In this document: positions 8,059 through 15,293 of the stretch, piece by piece
Layout: every line of letters begins with the position of its first letter
How positions within the stretch are numbered: the first letter of the stretch is position 1
The notes under the pieces: model-generated
Database searches by the model: none
Told to the model about the DNA's origin: nothing
What the model saw: the letters and a program-made list of their open reading frames with translations, nothing else
Program-made: the position numbers and the translations under genes
Assembly (NCBI RefSeq): GCF_034929435.1
Contig: NZ_JAYFUM010000004.1
Location: 1 to 64,000 of the forward strand
DNA from: Arcicella rigui
GTDB lineage: Bacteria > Bacteroidota > Bacteroidia > Cytophagales > Spirosomataceae
DNA length: 64,000 nt
Direction: 5' to 3'

Positions 8059-8691
8059 ATGGAAAAAGTAGAAAAAATCAAACACGCATACATTGAGTAC
8101 TTCCTTGAAAATGGAACTCAACCAGCTTCAGTTTATGCTTTTACAAAAAAGTTGAAAATGAATGAGAGTGAATTTTACGACCATTTCAACTCTTTTGAAT
8201 TATTAGAAAGTGCCATTTGGCTCGGTTTTTTTGAAGAAACAAAAAAGAAAATCGAATCAGAAAGTGTATATGAAACATACAGTGTTCGTGAAAAACTTTT
8301 AGCATTTTACTACACATGGATTGAAGTTTTGAAACAACATAGAAGCTACGCTTCACAAACTTGGCGACTCATTGACAAGCGAAAATTGAAAACCCCTGTC
8401 TTTATGACAGATTTAAAAAACGCTTTCAAAGATTATACAAAAGACCTTGTGTTGGAGGGAAAAGAGAGTAGAGAAGTACAAGCCAGAAAATTTTTAGACG
8501 AACGCTATCCAGATGCTTTCTGGTTACAGTTCTTAATGATTATAGATTTTTGGGTGAAAGACAAAACCAAAGGCTTTGAACAAACTGATGCCATGATTGA
8601 AAAATCAGTCAATACTTCGTTTGATTTGTTAGGTTCTACGGCTCTCGATTCTGTGTTAGACTTCGCAAAATTTATTTATCAAAACCGATAA
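8059..8691 (+). CDS. TetR-family transcriptional regulator
   Basis: A 210-residue one-component regulator. The N-terminal 50 residues give a TetR-type helix-turn-helix (IKHAYIEYFLENG..PASVYAFTKKLKMNESEFYDHF), somewhat degenerate in the recognition helix. The remaining residues are all-helical and match the TetR C-terminal domain type that often sits beside UbiB/AarF genes in Bacteroidota. The next gene, 129 bp downstream on the same strand, is just such a kinase, so it probably controls that gene and perhaps itself. The ligand is unknown. No obvious palindromic operator was found in the 5' region. Confidence 0.82.
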   Translation: MEKVEKIKHAYIEYFLENGTQPASVYAFTKKLKMNESEFYDHFNSFELLESAIWLGFFEETKKKIESESVYETYSVREKLLAFYYTWIEVLKQHRSYASQTWRLIDKRKLKTPVFMTDLKNAFKDYTKDLVLEGKESREVQARKFLDERYPDAFWLQFLMIIDFWVKDKTKGFEQTDAMIEKSVNTSFDLLGSTALDSVLDFAKFIYQNR

Positions 8692-8820
8692 TCAAAAAAT
8701 CAATATTAATTAATAATTGAGCATAAGCACCATAAGCAAATTGATAGTCAAGTATTTAACAAAAATACATCTTGTAATGTGCTGAAAACTCAACTATTGA
8801 TATAGATTTTTTCTATTCTT

Positions 8821-10149
8821 ATGAAAGAGCAAAACTCAATCCCAACCTCCAAAGTAGCAAGAGCTACAAAGTTTGTACAAACAGGTGTAAAAATCGGTGG
8901 TAACTATTTAAAACATAACGTTAAGAAAATTATTGACCCATCTATTAGTAGAGACGAGTTACATCAAGATAATGCCAGCGACATTTATTCTTCATTAAGT
9001 GAAATGAAAGGTTCAGCCCTCAAAGTTACACAAATGTTGAGTATGGACAAAGGAATGTTGCCAAGAGCTTACAGAGAGAAATTTGCAATGTCGCAATATT
9101 CAGCACCTCCCCTATCTGGGCCTTTAGTAATGAAAACCTTTAAAAAACATTTTGGCAAAACACCTCAAGAACTTTTTGATACTTTTGAAATGAACGCCAG
9201 TAATGCTGCTTCTATTGGTCAAGTGCATAAAGCTACAAAAGATGGAATTGATTTAGCGGTAAAAATTCAATACCCGGGTGTTTCAGAAAGTATTGGAAGT
9301 GATTTGAAAATGATTCGTCCCATTGCTATTGCCATGTTCGGCTTGAATGAAAATGATGTTGATAGATACATGGGTGAAGTAGCTGAAAAACTCATTGAAG
9401 AAACGGATTATCATTTAGAGCTAAAACGCTCGGTTGAAATTTCAGAAGCTTGCTCACATATCGAAGGTTTGTTTTTCCCGAAATACTATCCTGAGTATTC
9501 TTGTGATAAAATTCTGACGATGGACTGGTTGAAAGGTTTTCACTTAAATGAATTTTTAAAGACAAATCCTTCACAAGAAGTTAGAAATCAAATTGGGCAG
9601 TTACTTTGGGATTTTTACGATTTTCAAATTCATACACTCAGACAAGTACACGCCGACCCGCATCCAGGTAATTTTTTAATGCGTGAAGATGGAACAATGG
9701 GTGTGATTGACTTTGGATGTATCAAAGTAATCAACGATGAATTTTACGACAATTATTTTGCTTTGATTAATTTCGATACTTTGGAAGATGAAGAGCGAAC
9801 AGTACAAATTTTCAAAACCTTAGATTTTATTACAAAATCGGATACTGATAAGGAAGCAAAGTTCTTTACTGAATTGTTCAAAGAAATGATTTATTTGTTA
9901 GGAAAGCCATTTGCCGTAGAAGAGTTCGATTTTGCCGACGACGACTATTTTGAGAGTGTTTATCTATATGCTGAAAAACTTCAAAATTTAGAAGAACTTA
10001 GAAAATCAAAAGTAGCTCGTGGTTCTCAGCATGGACTTTATATCAACCGTACTTATTTTGGTTTATATTCCATTTTGAATGAACTCAGAGCCAAAGTTAC
10101 TACTACTCGTCCAGAGTGGCTTTGTTCAAAAGCCTTGAAAATAGCTTAA
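8821..10149 (+). CDS. AarF/ABC1/UbiB-family atypical kinase
   Basis: A 442-residue member of the UbiB protein-kinase-like family. Key motifs are intact: the family KxGQ-type helix is here LKVTQML (67-73), the Ala-rich loop AASIGQVH (129-136), the ATP-binding Lys in AVKIQYPG (about K148), EETDYHLE (194-201), the catalytic HADPHPGN (277-284) and DFG (297-299). UbiB proteins support quinone or isoprenoid-lipid metabolism and have ATPase activity; the substrate of this subgroup is unknown. There is no C-terminal membrane hairpin of the kind seen in proteobacterial UbiB. It follows a TetR regulator and ends at a strong bidirectional terminator. Confidence 0.92.
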   Translation: MKEQNSIPTSKVARATKFVQTGVKIGGNYLKHNVKKIIDPSISRDELHQDNASDIYSSLSEMKGSALKVTQMLSMDKGMLPRAYREKFAMSQYSAPPLSGPLVMKTFKKHFGKTPQELFDTFEMNASNAASIGQVHKATKDGIDLAVKIQYPGVSESIGSDLKMIRPIAIAMFGLNENDVDRYMGEVAEKLIEETDYHLELKRSVEISEACSHIEGLFFPKYYPEYSCDKILTMDWLKGFHLNEFLKTNPSQEVRNQIGQLLWDFYDFQIHTLRQVHADPHPGNFLMREDGTMGVIDFGCIKVINDEFYDNYFALINFDTLEDEERTVQIFKTLDFITKSDTDKEAKFFTELFKEMIYLLGKPFAVEEFDFADDDYFESVYLYAEKLQNLEELRKSKVARGSQHGLYINRTYFGLYSILNELRAKVTTTRPEWLCSKALKIA

Positions 10150-10151
10150 TC

Positions 10152-10183
10152 ATTGGGTGTTAATTGTTGAATTAACACCCAAT
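10152..10183. terminator. Bidirectional terminator
   Basis: A 13-bp perfect stem attgggtgttaat / attaacacccaat with a short loop and a T8 run, between the convergent aarF-like (+) and DUF3127 (-) genes. Confidence 0.85.
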
Positions 10184-10188
10184 TTTTT

Positions 10189-10584
10189 TTAGAAAGGTAA
10201 ATCTTGGTCGTCTTCGCTGAAAGAAGGTAAATCAGCCACAGGAGCTGAAGGACGAGGTGCGGGACTACTCGCTCTCGGAGCTGGAGCAGGTGTTGATGAA
10301 ACCGAACCTTCGCCAGCGGCTTCAATTCTATAAGCACGTAAATCTGTGTACCAACGCTCGTTGTATTCACGAGATTCCACGCTGAAAGTTACTTTCAACT
10401 TATCACCCAAAGAAAATGTTTTTAAGTCTGCGGTCTTGTCTCCCCAAGCAGTAAAGCAAGCTTTTTTAGGATATTGGTCAGCAGTTTCAAGAATAAAATC
10501 TTGCTTTACCCATACACCATTTTTCCCTTGACCACTCACTTCCGACAGTACTTTTATCAAACTACCTTCAAATTCTAATGCCAT
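10189..10584 (-). CDS. DUF3127 OB-fold protein with SSB-like C-terminal tip
   Basis: A 131-residue protein of the DUF3127 family, found mainly in Bacteroidota. Residues 1-90 form a predicted OB-like beta domain (EFEGSLIKVL..GVWVKQDFILET..KLKVTFSVESREYNERWYTDLRAYRIE). Residues 91-120 are a flexible Ala/Pro/Ser linker, and the last residues are acidic and end in DDQDLPF. The layout (OB domain, disordered linker, acidic tip ending Pro-Phe) is that of single-stranded-DNA-binding proteins. A nucleic-acid role is inferred from architecture; DNA binding by this family is not something I can confirm from sequence. It stands alone upstream of tRNA-Leu. Confidence 0.88.
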   Translation of the reverse strand: MALEFEGSLIKVLSEVSGQGKNGVWVKQDFILETADQYPKKACFTAWGDKTADLKTFSLGDKLKVTFSVESREYNERWYTDLRAYRIEAAGEGSVSSTPAPAPRASSPAPRPSAPVADLPSFSEDDQDLPF

Positions 10585-10680
10585 TGTAATAATATTTATT
10601 TTTATGCTGTTTAATATGATTGATTCTCAAAGAGTTAAAACTTATTCTTAAAAAGATAGACTTTCCTCCTCCCGAAATTC

Positions 10681-10711
10681 TTTGCAATTAAGTAAAAAAT
10701 CTTTAATTTCG
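10681..10711 (+). promoter_or_regulatory. Promoter of tRNA-Leu
   Basis: TTTG (10681-10684) and TAATTTCG (10704-10711) are separated by 19 bp, close to the Bacteroidota TTTG-N19-TAnnTTTG promoter with one mismatch. The tRNA begins 12 bases after the -7 box. Confidence 0.6.
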
Positions 10712-10722
10712 CACCATCAAAA

Positions 10723-10806
10723 GGCAATGTGGTGGAATTGGTAGACACGCTACTTTGAGGTGGTAGTGGGAGTAATCCTGTAGGAGTTCGAGTCTCCTCA
10801 TTGTCA
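10723..10806 (+). tRNA. tRNA-Leu (anticodon GAG)
   Basis: An 84-nt class II tRNA. The acceptor arm GGCAATG pairs with CATTGTC, the anticodon stem CTACT/GGTAG encloses loop TTGAGGT with anticodon GAG (reads CUC/CUU), a long variable arm follows (tgggagtaatcct), and the T arm is GGAGTTCGAGTCTCC. The discriminator base is A and CCA is not encoded. A terminator hairpin follows within 10 bases. Confidence 0.96.
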
Positions 10807-10811
10807 CAGAT

Positions 10812-10850
10812 AAAAAATCCCTCTCTGGAAAACCAAAGAGGGATTTTTTT
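10812..10850. terminator. Bidirectional terminator (tRNA-Leu / M56 gene)
   Basis: Stem aaaaaatccctct / agagggatttttt with a 12-nt loop. It follows tRNA-Leu on + and the M56 peptidase gene on -. Confidence 0.85.
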
Positions 10851-10863
10851 ATTAAATATATTC

Positions 10864-12663
10864 TTAATCAAGCTTACTGGGTGCTTTAGGAGCAGCAGGT
10901 GGTGCTGGTGGAGTTGCTGGCGAAGGTGGTTCAGGAGCATCAGCAGGAGAAATTCTACTTCTACGACTTTTTCTTGAAACTTTTGCCTGCTCAGGTAAAA
11001 TCTTTTCAATAGCCAAAGCATGTTTTTCAATTTCTTTGCCTATCGCTTCCATTGGTTTGGCGGCTTTGTCCATCAATCTCCCTAAGCTATCCATCGGTGC
11101 GGCATTCAAATCCATTCTGCGACCAACTTCATCCATTTTCTTTCCTTCAACTTCCATCTGACGAGACAATTCATTCATTTGCTTTTCAATCTGCTCTGAT
11201 TGCAATTGAGCATCTTTCATTGCTTGAGAACCTTCTTTCAAATGAATCATTCGAGTAGCAAGGGTAGCTTGCTTTTCCCCTAATTTGCCTAATTCAGTCC
11301 CTAATTTTGACATTTTATCAGAAAACACACTCATAGGTTTTGATTCTGATTCCATTTTAACGCTGAACTCATTCATCTGTTTTGACAAACTTTCCATTTC
11401 TTCTTGATGAGGTTTCATTTGTTCTTGTAACTCATCAATCGCTTTTAACTCTTTTGAAAGTGCAATACTATCATTTTCAGAAAGCGGTATTTTTACACCA
11501 TTCACAAATACTTGTCCGTTATGAATTTGCATATCATTCCCCGAGAAAGTATGAGTAACATTTTTGTGAGCTTTTGGCGGAGCTGGTCTTTTTGGCGGTT
11601 TTGGTGGTGCAGGAACGGTCTGAGCATCAGCCGTTGGTAAACTTAGAACCAAAACACTCATCAAAACCAACATTCCTGTCAGAATAATTCCTGCATGGTT
11701 TACCGAATTGGCTTTTTGAACACCCAAAATTCTTTGAATTCTGCCCAACAAACTTTGTTTTTTTCCTGCAAAACCCATTGCCAAAGTACTAATAGGTTGC
11801 TGTTGAAAAATTTCTACTTTGGTAAGAGCTTTAGCCAAATGAATATTACTACCACAAAGCTGAACGGCTAAATCATCACAGCAATTTTCTCTTTCTTCAC
11901 GAATACGAGATGAAATCCACCAAATAGCTGGGTGAAAAAAGAATATAATTTCTACCAACGACTGAATGATATTTACCAAATAATCATGTCTTTTGATATG
12001 TGCCAACTCATGAGCTAAAATAGCTTCCAATTCTATATTTGATAAACCTGTTAGTAAACCCACTGGTAAAAGAATAACAGGTTGTAAAAAACCTATAGTC
12101 ATCGGACTACTTGCCAAAGATGACTCTAATAAATTTACGCCTTTGTTGATGTTGATTTTTTCTAACAAAGCCTCAAAAGTAGCCAAAGTATTGCCTTTAA
12201 TTACTTTAGTATGCTTCCAACGCAATTGTTCTGTGTAAAAATATCCACCCATTAATCGTACTGAAAGTACTAAAATTCCAAGCACCCATACTTTTACGAA
12301 TATGCTTAAATTAGCTGAGAGGAAATTCGTTAAAACCGTCCAAAAACTGAAAGTATCATTTGCTACACTTTGAACTTGGTTACTTGTTGAGGGTTTTAAA
12401 GCGGCTAAAATCTGAGAACTTTCATAAGTGCTGATGGTTGAATGATTCTCGAAGACCAAAAAATAAGTAAGTACTGAAAGTAAGCTTTGTAAAACTAAAC
12501 TCCCGATGCCTGACCAGTATTTGGCATGAGCGGACTGTTTTTTATAATAAAAAACGCCTTTTAATAAAATGGCAATCACTACAATTTGCCAAAGAGAATG
12601 AAGTAAAGTCCAGCCCATTGCTGACATTACATTTTCGGGGAAAAAAATTAATAAATTTTGCAT
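10864..12663 (-). CDS. BlaR1-like M56 family membrane metallopeptidase with heptad-rich periplasmic domain
   Basis: A 599-residue membrane sensor-protease. Membrane helices lie near residues 15-37, 50-70, 120-140 and 325-345. The cytoplasmic zinc site is HELAH (218-222) with a downstream acidic motif in REERENCCDD (256-264). By family knowledge it cleaves a BlaI-type repressor on signal, and a BlaI gene lies just upstream in the same direction. It lacks the penicillin-binding sensor domain of true BlaR1. Instead the outer part has a Pro-rich stretch (351-364), a small beta segment (ITGDMQIHNGQVFVNGVK-like, about 372-395) and a long amphipathic region (about 400-560) with recurring M-x-x-[LVI]-G-[RK]-x-M units, ending in an Ala/Pro-rich tail. 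The signal it senses is unknown. Confidence 0.93.
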   Translation of the reverse strand: MQNLLIFFPENVMSAMGWTLLHSLWQIVVIAILLKGVFYYKKQSAHAKYWSGIGSLVLQSLLSVLTYFLVFENHSTISTYESSQILAALKPSTSNQVQSVANDTFSFWTVLTNFLSANLSIFVKVWVLGILVLSVRLMGGYFYTEQLRWKHTKVIKGNTLATFEALLEKININKGVNLLESSLASSPMTIGFLQPVILLPVGLLTGLSNIELEAILAHELAHIKRHDYLVNIIQSLVEIIFFFHPAIWWISSRIREERENCCDDLAVQLCGSNIHLAKALTKVEIFQQQPISTLAMGFAGKKQSLLGRIQRILGVQKANSVNHAGIILTGMLVLMSVLVLSLPTADAQTVPAPPKPPKRPAPPKAHKNVTHTFSGNDMQIHNGQVFVNGVKIPLSENDSIALSKELKAIDELQEQMKPHQEEMESLSKQMNEFSVKMESESKPMSVFSDKMSKLGTELGKLGEKQATLATRMIHLKEGSQAMKDAQLQSEQIEKQMNELSRQMEVEGKKMDEVGRRMDLNAAPMDSLGRLMDKAAKPMEAIGKEIEKHALAIEKILPEQAKVSRKSRRSRISPADAPEPPSPATPPAPPAAPKAPSKLD

Positions 12664-12685
12664 GGATTTGATAAGAGGTTATTTT

Positions 12686-12827
12686 TAGTTATGAATTATG
12701 AGTGATGAGTTTTGAATTAGGGCTGTATGAATGTCCTTCATTATGAAACAAACAATACTGTTATTTGAGTTAAAAACTCAATATCAGCATTTAATATTCA
12801 TAATTTATAACTCATCATTCATAATTA
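12686..12827. repeat. Inverted 'atgagtgatgag' intergenic repeat
   Basis: The left arm 12686-12719 (tagttatgaattatgagtga...) and the right arm 12792-12827 (...ctcatcattcataatta) are near reverse complements of about 35 nt around a 72-nt centre. It fills the whole gap between blaI and the M56 gene and touches the blaI stop, so the co-transcript would carry a long hairpin between the two cistrons. Confidence 0.6.
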
Positions 12828-13202
12828 AGACTGTTGTTCCATTGATGCAATCAACTTTTTGATTGCATCTAATTCTTCTTGTGAAGCTTGATGATTTCCT
12901 AAAGCTTGCATCACTAATTTCATTGCCGAACCACGAAAAGCGGTGTCAACAAATTTGTCAACCAATAATTGTTGCGTTGCTTGCTCGCTTACTGCTGCTT
13001 CATAGACATGATACCTTCCCTCCTCGGTTCTTGAAACCAGTTTTTTATCAAACATGATTTGCAATAACTTTAGCGTTGTGGTATAGCCAATATCACGAAC
13101 TTTTGAAAGTTCGTCATTTACCTGCCGAACACTGGCTTTGCCCAATGTCCAAAGTACTTGCAGGATTTCTAATTCCGACTCTGTTGGTTTGATACCTTCC
13201 AT
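12825..13202 (-). CDS. BlaI/MecI/CopY-family transcriptional repressor
   Basis: A 125-residue winged-helix repressor. The DNA-binding domain is at residues 5-75 (PTESELEILQVLWTLGKASVRQVNDEL..IGYTTTLKLLQIMFDKKLV), and the C-terminal helices (76-125) give dimerisation. The segment between the domains is the usual cleavage region for an M56 protease, and such a protease gene follows 161 bp downstream. Three 16-bp palindromes TACGAA-N4-TTCGTA upstream overlap the promoter, so the gene should repress itself and the protease until the M56 protein is activated. It is common in Bacteroidota, where the regulated functions vary widely. Confidence 0.95.
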   Translation of the reverse strand: MEGIKPTESELEILQVLWTLGKASVRQVNDELSKVRDIGYTTTLKLLQIMFDKKLVSRTEEGRYHVYEAAVSEQATQQLLVDKFVDTAFRGSAMKLVMQALGNHQASQEELDAIKKLIASMEQQS

Positions 13203-13218
13203 ATTATATTTTATTTGC

Positions 13219-13234
13219 TACGAATATTTTCGTA
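13219..13234. promoter_or_regulatory. BlaI operator O1
   Basis: Palindrome TACGAATATTTTCGTA (6+4+6), 17 bp upstream of the blaI ATG and just downstream of the -7 box. It would block initiation or elongation when bound. Confidence 0.75.
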
Positions 13235-13235
13235 A

Positions 13236-13268
13236 CAAATATACTACGAAAATATTCGTAATAGCAAA
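13236..13268 (-). promoter_or_regulatory. blaI-M56 promoter
   Basis: On the minus strand TTTG (13265-13268) is followed after 21 bp by TATATTTG (13236-13243), a good Bacteroidota -33/-7 pair. Operator O2 lies entirely within the spacer, O1 follows the -7 box and O3 lies just upstream of the -33 element, so the promoter is bracketed by repressor sites. Confidence 0.7.
13245..13260. promoter_or_regulatory. BlaI operator O2
   Basis: Palindrome TACGAAAATATTCGTA, the exact reverse complement of O1, sitting in the spacer between the -33 and -7 elements. Its centre is 26 bp from the centre of O1. Confidence 0.75.
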
Positions 13269-13274
13269 TTTTAT

Positions 13275-13290
13275 TACGAATATTTTCGTA
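13275..13290. promoter_or_regulatory. BlaI operator O3
   Basis: Palindrome TACGAATATTTTCGTA, identical to O1. Its centre is 30 bp from that of O2, about three helical turns, allowing same-face binding. Confidence 0.72.
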
Positions 13291-13310
13291 GAAAGAATTA
13301 AAAAGCCGAT

Positions 13311-13387
13311 AATAGGCTGTAAGTCGTAGGCTTTAGACTAAATTTTGCTTTTTCTTTTTTTTTGCCTAAAGCCTATCGCCTATTGCC
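13311..13387. repeat. Degenerate inverted 'ggctttag' intergenic repeat
   Basis: The left arm (13311-13338, aataggctgtaagtcgtagg then ctttag) and the right arm (13373-13387 plus the preceding gcctaaagcc) are imperfect reverse complements around a T-rich centre. It uses the same words as the element at 1122-1206 and lies between the blaI operators and the 3' end of the kinase gene. Confidence 0.55.
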
Positions 13388-13393
13388 AAAAAA

Positions 13394-14011
13394 TTAAACC
13401 TTCTCATAAATTAAGGCTTTATCCACTTTTTGGATAACTATGTTCAAATCGTCGGGGTTATTCAAATAATCCATATCATTTACATCCAAAATCAAGATTT
13501 TACCATAAGTATAATTTTCGGTAAATTCTTCGTAATGTGCATTGAGGTCTTTTAGGTATTCGATAGGAATATTACTTTCAAAATCACGTCCACGCTTTTT
13601 TATTTGTGAAATCAGTTTAGGCAAATCAGCCTTTAGGTATATCGTAAGGTCGGGAGCTTTCACATTCGACATCATCAAATCGAAAATTCCTTTATAAGTA
13701 GTATAGTCATTTTCAGACATCACGCCAGAGCGATGTAAATTCTTGGCAAAAATGTAAGCGTCTTCATAAATGGTTCGGTCTTGAATAATTCTTTTGTTTG
13801 ACCGCTGAATTTGCATTACTTGTTCATATCGACTTTTCAAGAAATACAATTGCAAGTGAAAAGCCCAACGAGGCATATCTTCATAAAAATCAGCTAAATA
13901 AGGATTTCCCTCTACGGCTTCATAAAATACTTCCCAACCAAAATGGTCTGCTAATTTTTTTGCTAAAGATGTTTTCCCTGCTCCTATGTTTCCAGTAACG
14001 GCAATGTGCAT
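13394..14011 (-). CDS. Deoxynucleoside kinase
   Basis: A 205-residue dNK/dGK-family enzyme that phosphorylates deoxynucleosides for salvage with ATP; cytosolic. The P-loop GNIGAGKTS is at residues 7-15, a substrate-binding Glu lies in FYEAVEGNPYL (about 29-39), and the DRTIYED motif (78-84) carries the catalytic Asp/Arg. The lid region follows in QIKKRGRDFES. It is close to the deoxyadenosine/deoxyguanosine kinases of Bacteroidota and Firmicutes; the base preference cannot be read here. It is monocistronic, with a repeat element immediately downstream. Confidence 0.94.
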   Translation of the reverse strand: MHIAVTGNIGAGKTSLAKKLADHFGWEVFYEAVEGNPYLADFYEDMPRWAFHLQLYFLKSRYEQVMQIQRSNKRIIQDRTIYEDAYIFAKNLHRSGVMSENDYTTYKGIFDLMMSNVKAPDLTIYLKADLPKLISQIKKRGRDFESNIPIEYLKDLNAHYEEFTENYTYGKILILDVNDMDYLNNPDDLNIVIQKVDKALIYEKV

Positions 14012-14124
14012 TTCTTAATAAAGATTAAATTGATGAAAATTAGAGTATAAAATAATGTTTTTTACAAATTTCCGCATTTTCAGAGCAAAATCAAAAGGCG
14101 GATAAGTACTTCTAAAAAAGCTAT

Positions 14125-14132
14125 TACATTTG
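14125..14132 (+). promoter_or_regulatory. -7 box, possible leaderless start for the mini-ORF or for GH43
   Basis: TACATTTG fits TAnnTTTG. It lies 5 bases before the ATG at 14138 and 115 bp before the GH43 start. No TTG is present at the right -33 distance. Confidence 0.4.
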
Positions 14133-14137
14133 CTTCA

Positions 14138-14221
14138 ATGGCGATGAGTAGAAAACGAAATTTCATAATCCTCCGCTTAGTGAATTTTCAGCATTTACAT
14201 TTCTCCATTTCGTTTAATTAA
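14138..14221 (+). CDS. Possible 27-residue leader peptide
   Basis: A short open frame (begins MAMSRKRNFIILRL, ends SISFN) starts 5 bases after a TAnnTTTG box, the same spacing seen at the predicted leaderless genes here. Within it, aaacgaaat (14153-14161) and atttcgttt (14209-14217) can pair and form a hairpin that ends just before the stop. It lies 25 bp upstream of the GH43 gene. I do not recognise the peptide. It could be a leader ORF, a structured 5' UTR, or chance. Confidence 0.25.
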   Translation: MAMSRKRNFIILRLVNFQHLHFSISFN

Positions 14222-14246
14222 ACACTCTTTTATCCAAGAAAAAATT

Positions 14247-15218
14247 ATGAAACATTTACTTTTATTCACTGTACTCTTACTTTTTTCAGAAAGTACATTT
14301 TCACAAAACAAAAGGACTTCTGGAAATCCTCTTTTCACTGGCTGGTATGCCGACCCCGAAGGTATCATTTTTGGCAACGAGTACTGGATTTATCCCACTT
14401 ACTCTGCTCCTTACGACAAACAAGTATTTTTTGATGCTTTTTCTTCAAAAGATTTAGTTACTTGGACAAAACATTCAAAAATTCTTGATACTTCTAACGT
14501 AAAATGGGCAAAACGTGCCGTTTGGGCTCCTTCGATTATTCAAAAGGATGGAAAGTATTTTTTATTTTTTGGTGCAAACGATATTCAAAGTGATAATGAG
14601 TACGGAGGAATCGGTGTAGCGGTGGCTGACAAACCTGCTGGCCCTTTCAAAGATTACCTTAAAAAACCTTTGATTGATAAATTTCACAATGGAGCTCAAC
14701 CAATCGACCAGTTTATTTTTAAAGATAATGATGAATATTATTTGATTTATGGCGGCTGGAAACATTGCAACATTGCTCATCTGAAAAAAGACTTTACTGG
14801 TTTTATTCCTTATAATGATGGAAGTATTTTTAAGGAAATTACTCCAGAAAACTATGTAGAAGGGCCATTTATGTTTAAAAAAGATGGTAAATATTACTTT
14901 ATGTGGTCGGAAGGTGGCTGGACAGGCCCTAATTATAGCGTAGCTTATGCCATTTCGGATTCACCTTTTGGGCCATTTAAAAGAATTGGGAAAATTTTAC
15001 AACAAGACCCTAAAATTGCTACTGGAGCAGGACATCATTCGGTTATTCAAAATCCTACAACCAAAGATTGGTACATGATTTACCACAGAAGACCATTGAC
15101 AGAAACCGACGGAAACTCAAGAGTTACTTGTATTGATAAAATGTTTTTTGATGAAAATGGCTTGATTAAACCTGTAATCATTACCAACGAAGGTGTCGAA
15201 AAGCAGAAAATCAAGTGA
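14247..15218 (+). CDS. Secreted glycoside hydrolase, family 43
   Basis: A 323-residue five-bladed beta-propeller glycosidase, probably acting on arabinose- or xylose-containing plant or algal glycans. The signal peptide is residues 1-20 (STFSQ-NK). The three GH43 carboxylates are visible: catalytic base D36 in WYADPEG, pKa-modulating D154 in QPIDQF and acid E205 in YVEGPFMF. The C-terminal propeller blade includes GAGHHSV and WYMIYHR, where the His is a usual metal ligand in this clan. No SusC/SusD genes are nearby, so it is not part of an obvious polysaccharide-utilisation locus. The ATG at 14247 gives the signal peptide directly. Confidence 0.92.
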   Translation: MKHLLLFTVLLLFSESTFSQNKRTSGNPLFTGWYADPEGIIFGNEYWIYPTYSAPYDKQVFFDAFSSKDLVTWTKHSKILDTSNVKWAKRAVWAPSIIQKDGKYFLFFGANDIQSDNEYGGIGVAVADKPAGPFKDYLKKPLIDKFHNGAQPIDQFIFKDNDEYYLIYGGWKHCNIAHLKKDFTGFIPYNDGSIFKEITPENYVEGPFMFKKDGKYYFMWSEGGWTGPNYSVAYAISDSPFGPFKRIGKILQQDPKIATGAGHHSVIQNPTTKDWYMIYHRRPLTETDGNSRVTCIDKMFFDENGLIKPVIITNEGVEKQKIK

Positions 15219-15293
15219 TTTTTGTCATCTTTCAAGTTCTGAATAGCCCGTAATTTTGGCATATTATATTTCATCAGCATTTATTAATCATCG

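Noticed and set aside
10635..11030. Open frame spanning tRNA-Leu and the end of the M56 gene
   Set aside because: It runs through the tRNA and terminator in another frame and encodes no recognisable protein; the tRNA and M56 gene explain the DNA.
12825..13202. Antibiotic (beta-lactam) resistance operon
   Set aside because: BlaI and an M56 protein are present, but no beta-lactamase or penicillin-binding sensor; the pair is a general regulatory module in Bacteroidota.
13203..13393. CRISPR-like array from the three repeats upstream of blaI
   Set aside because: Only three 16-bp palindromes with 10- and 14-bp spacers in a promoter; these are operators, not a CRISPR array.
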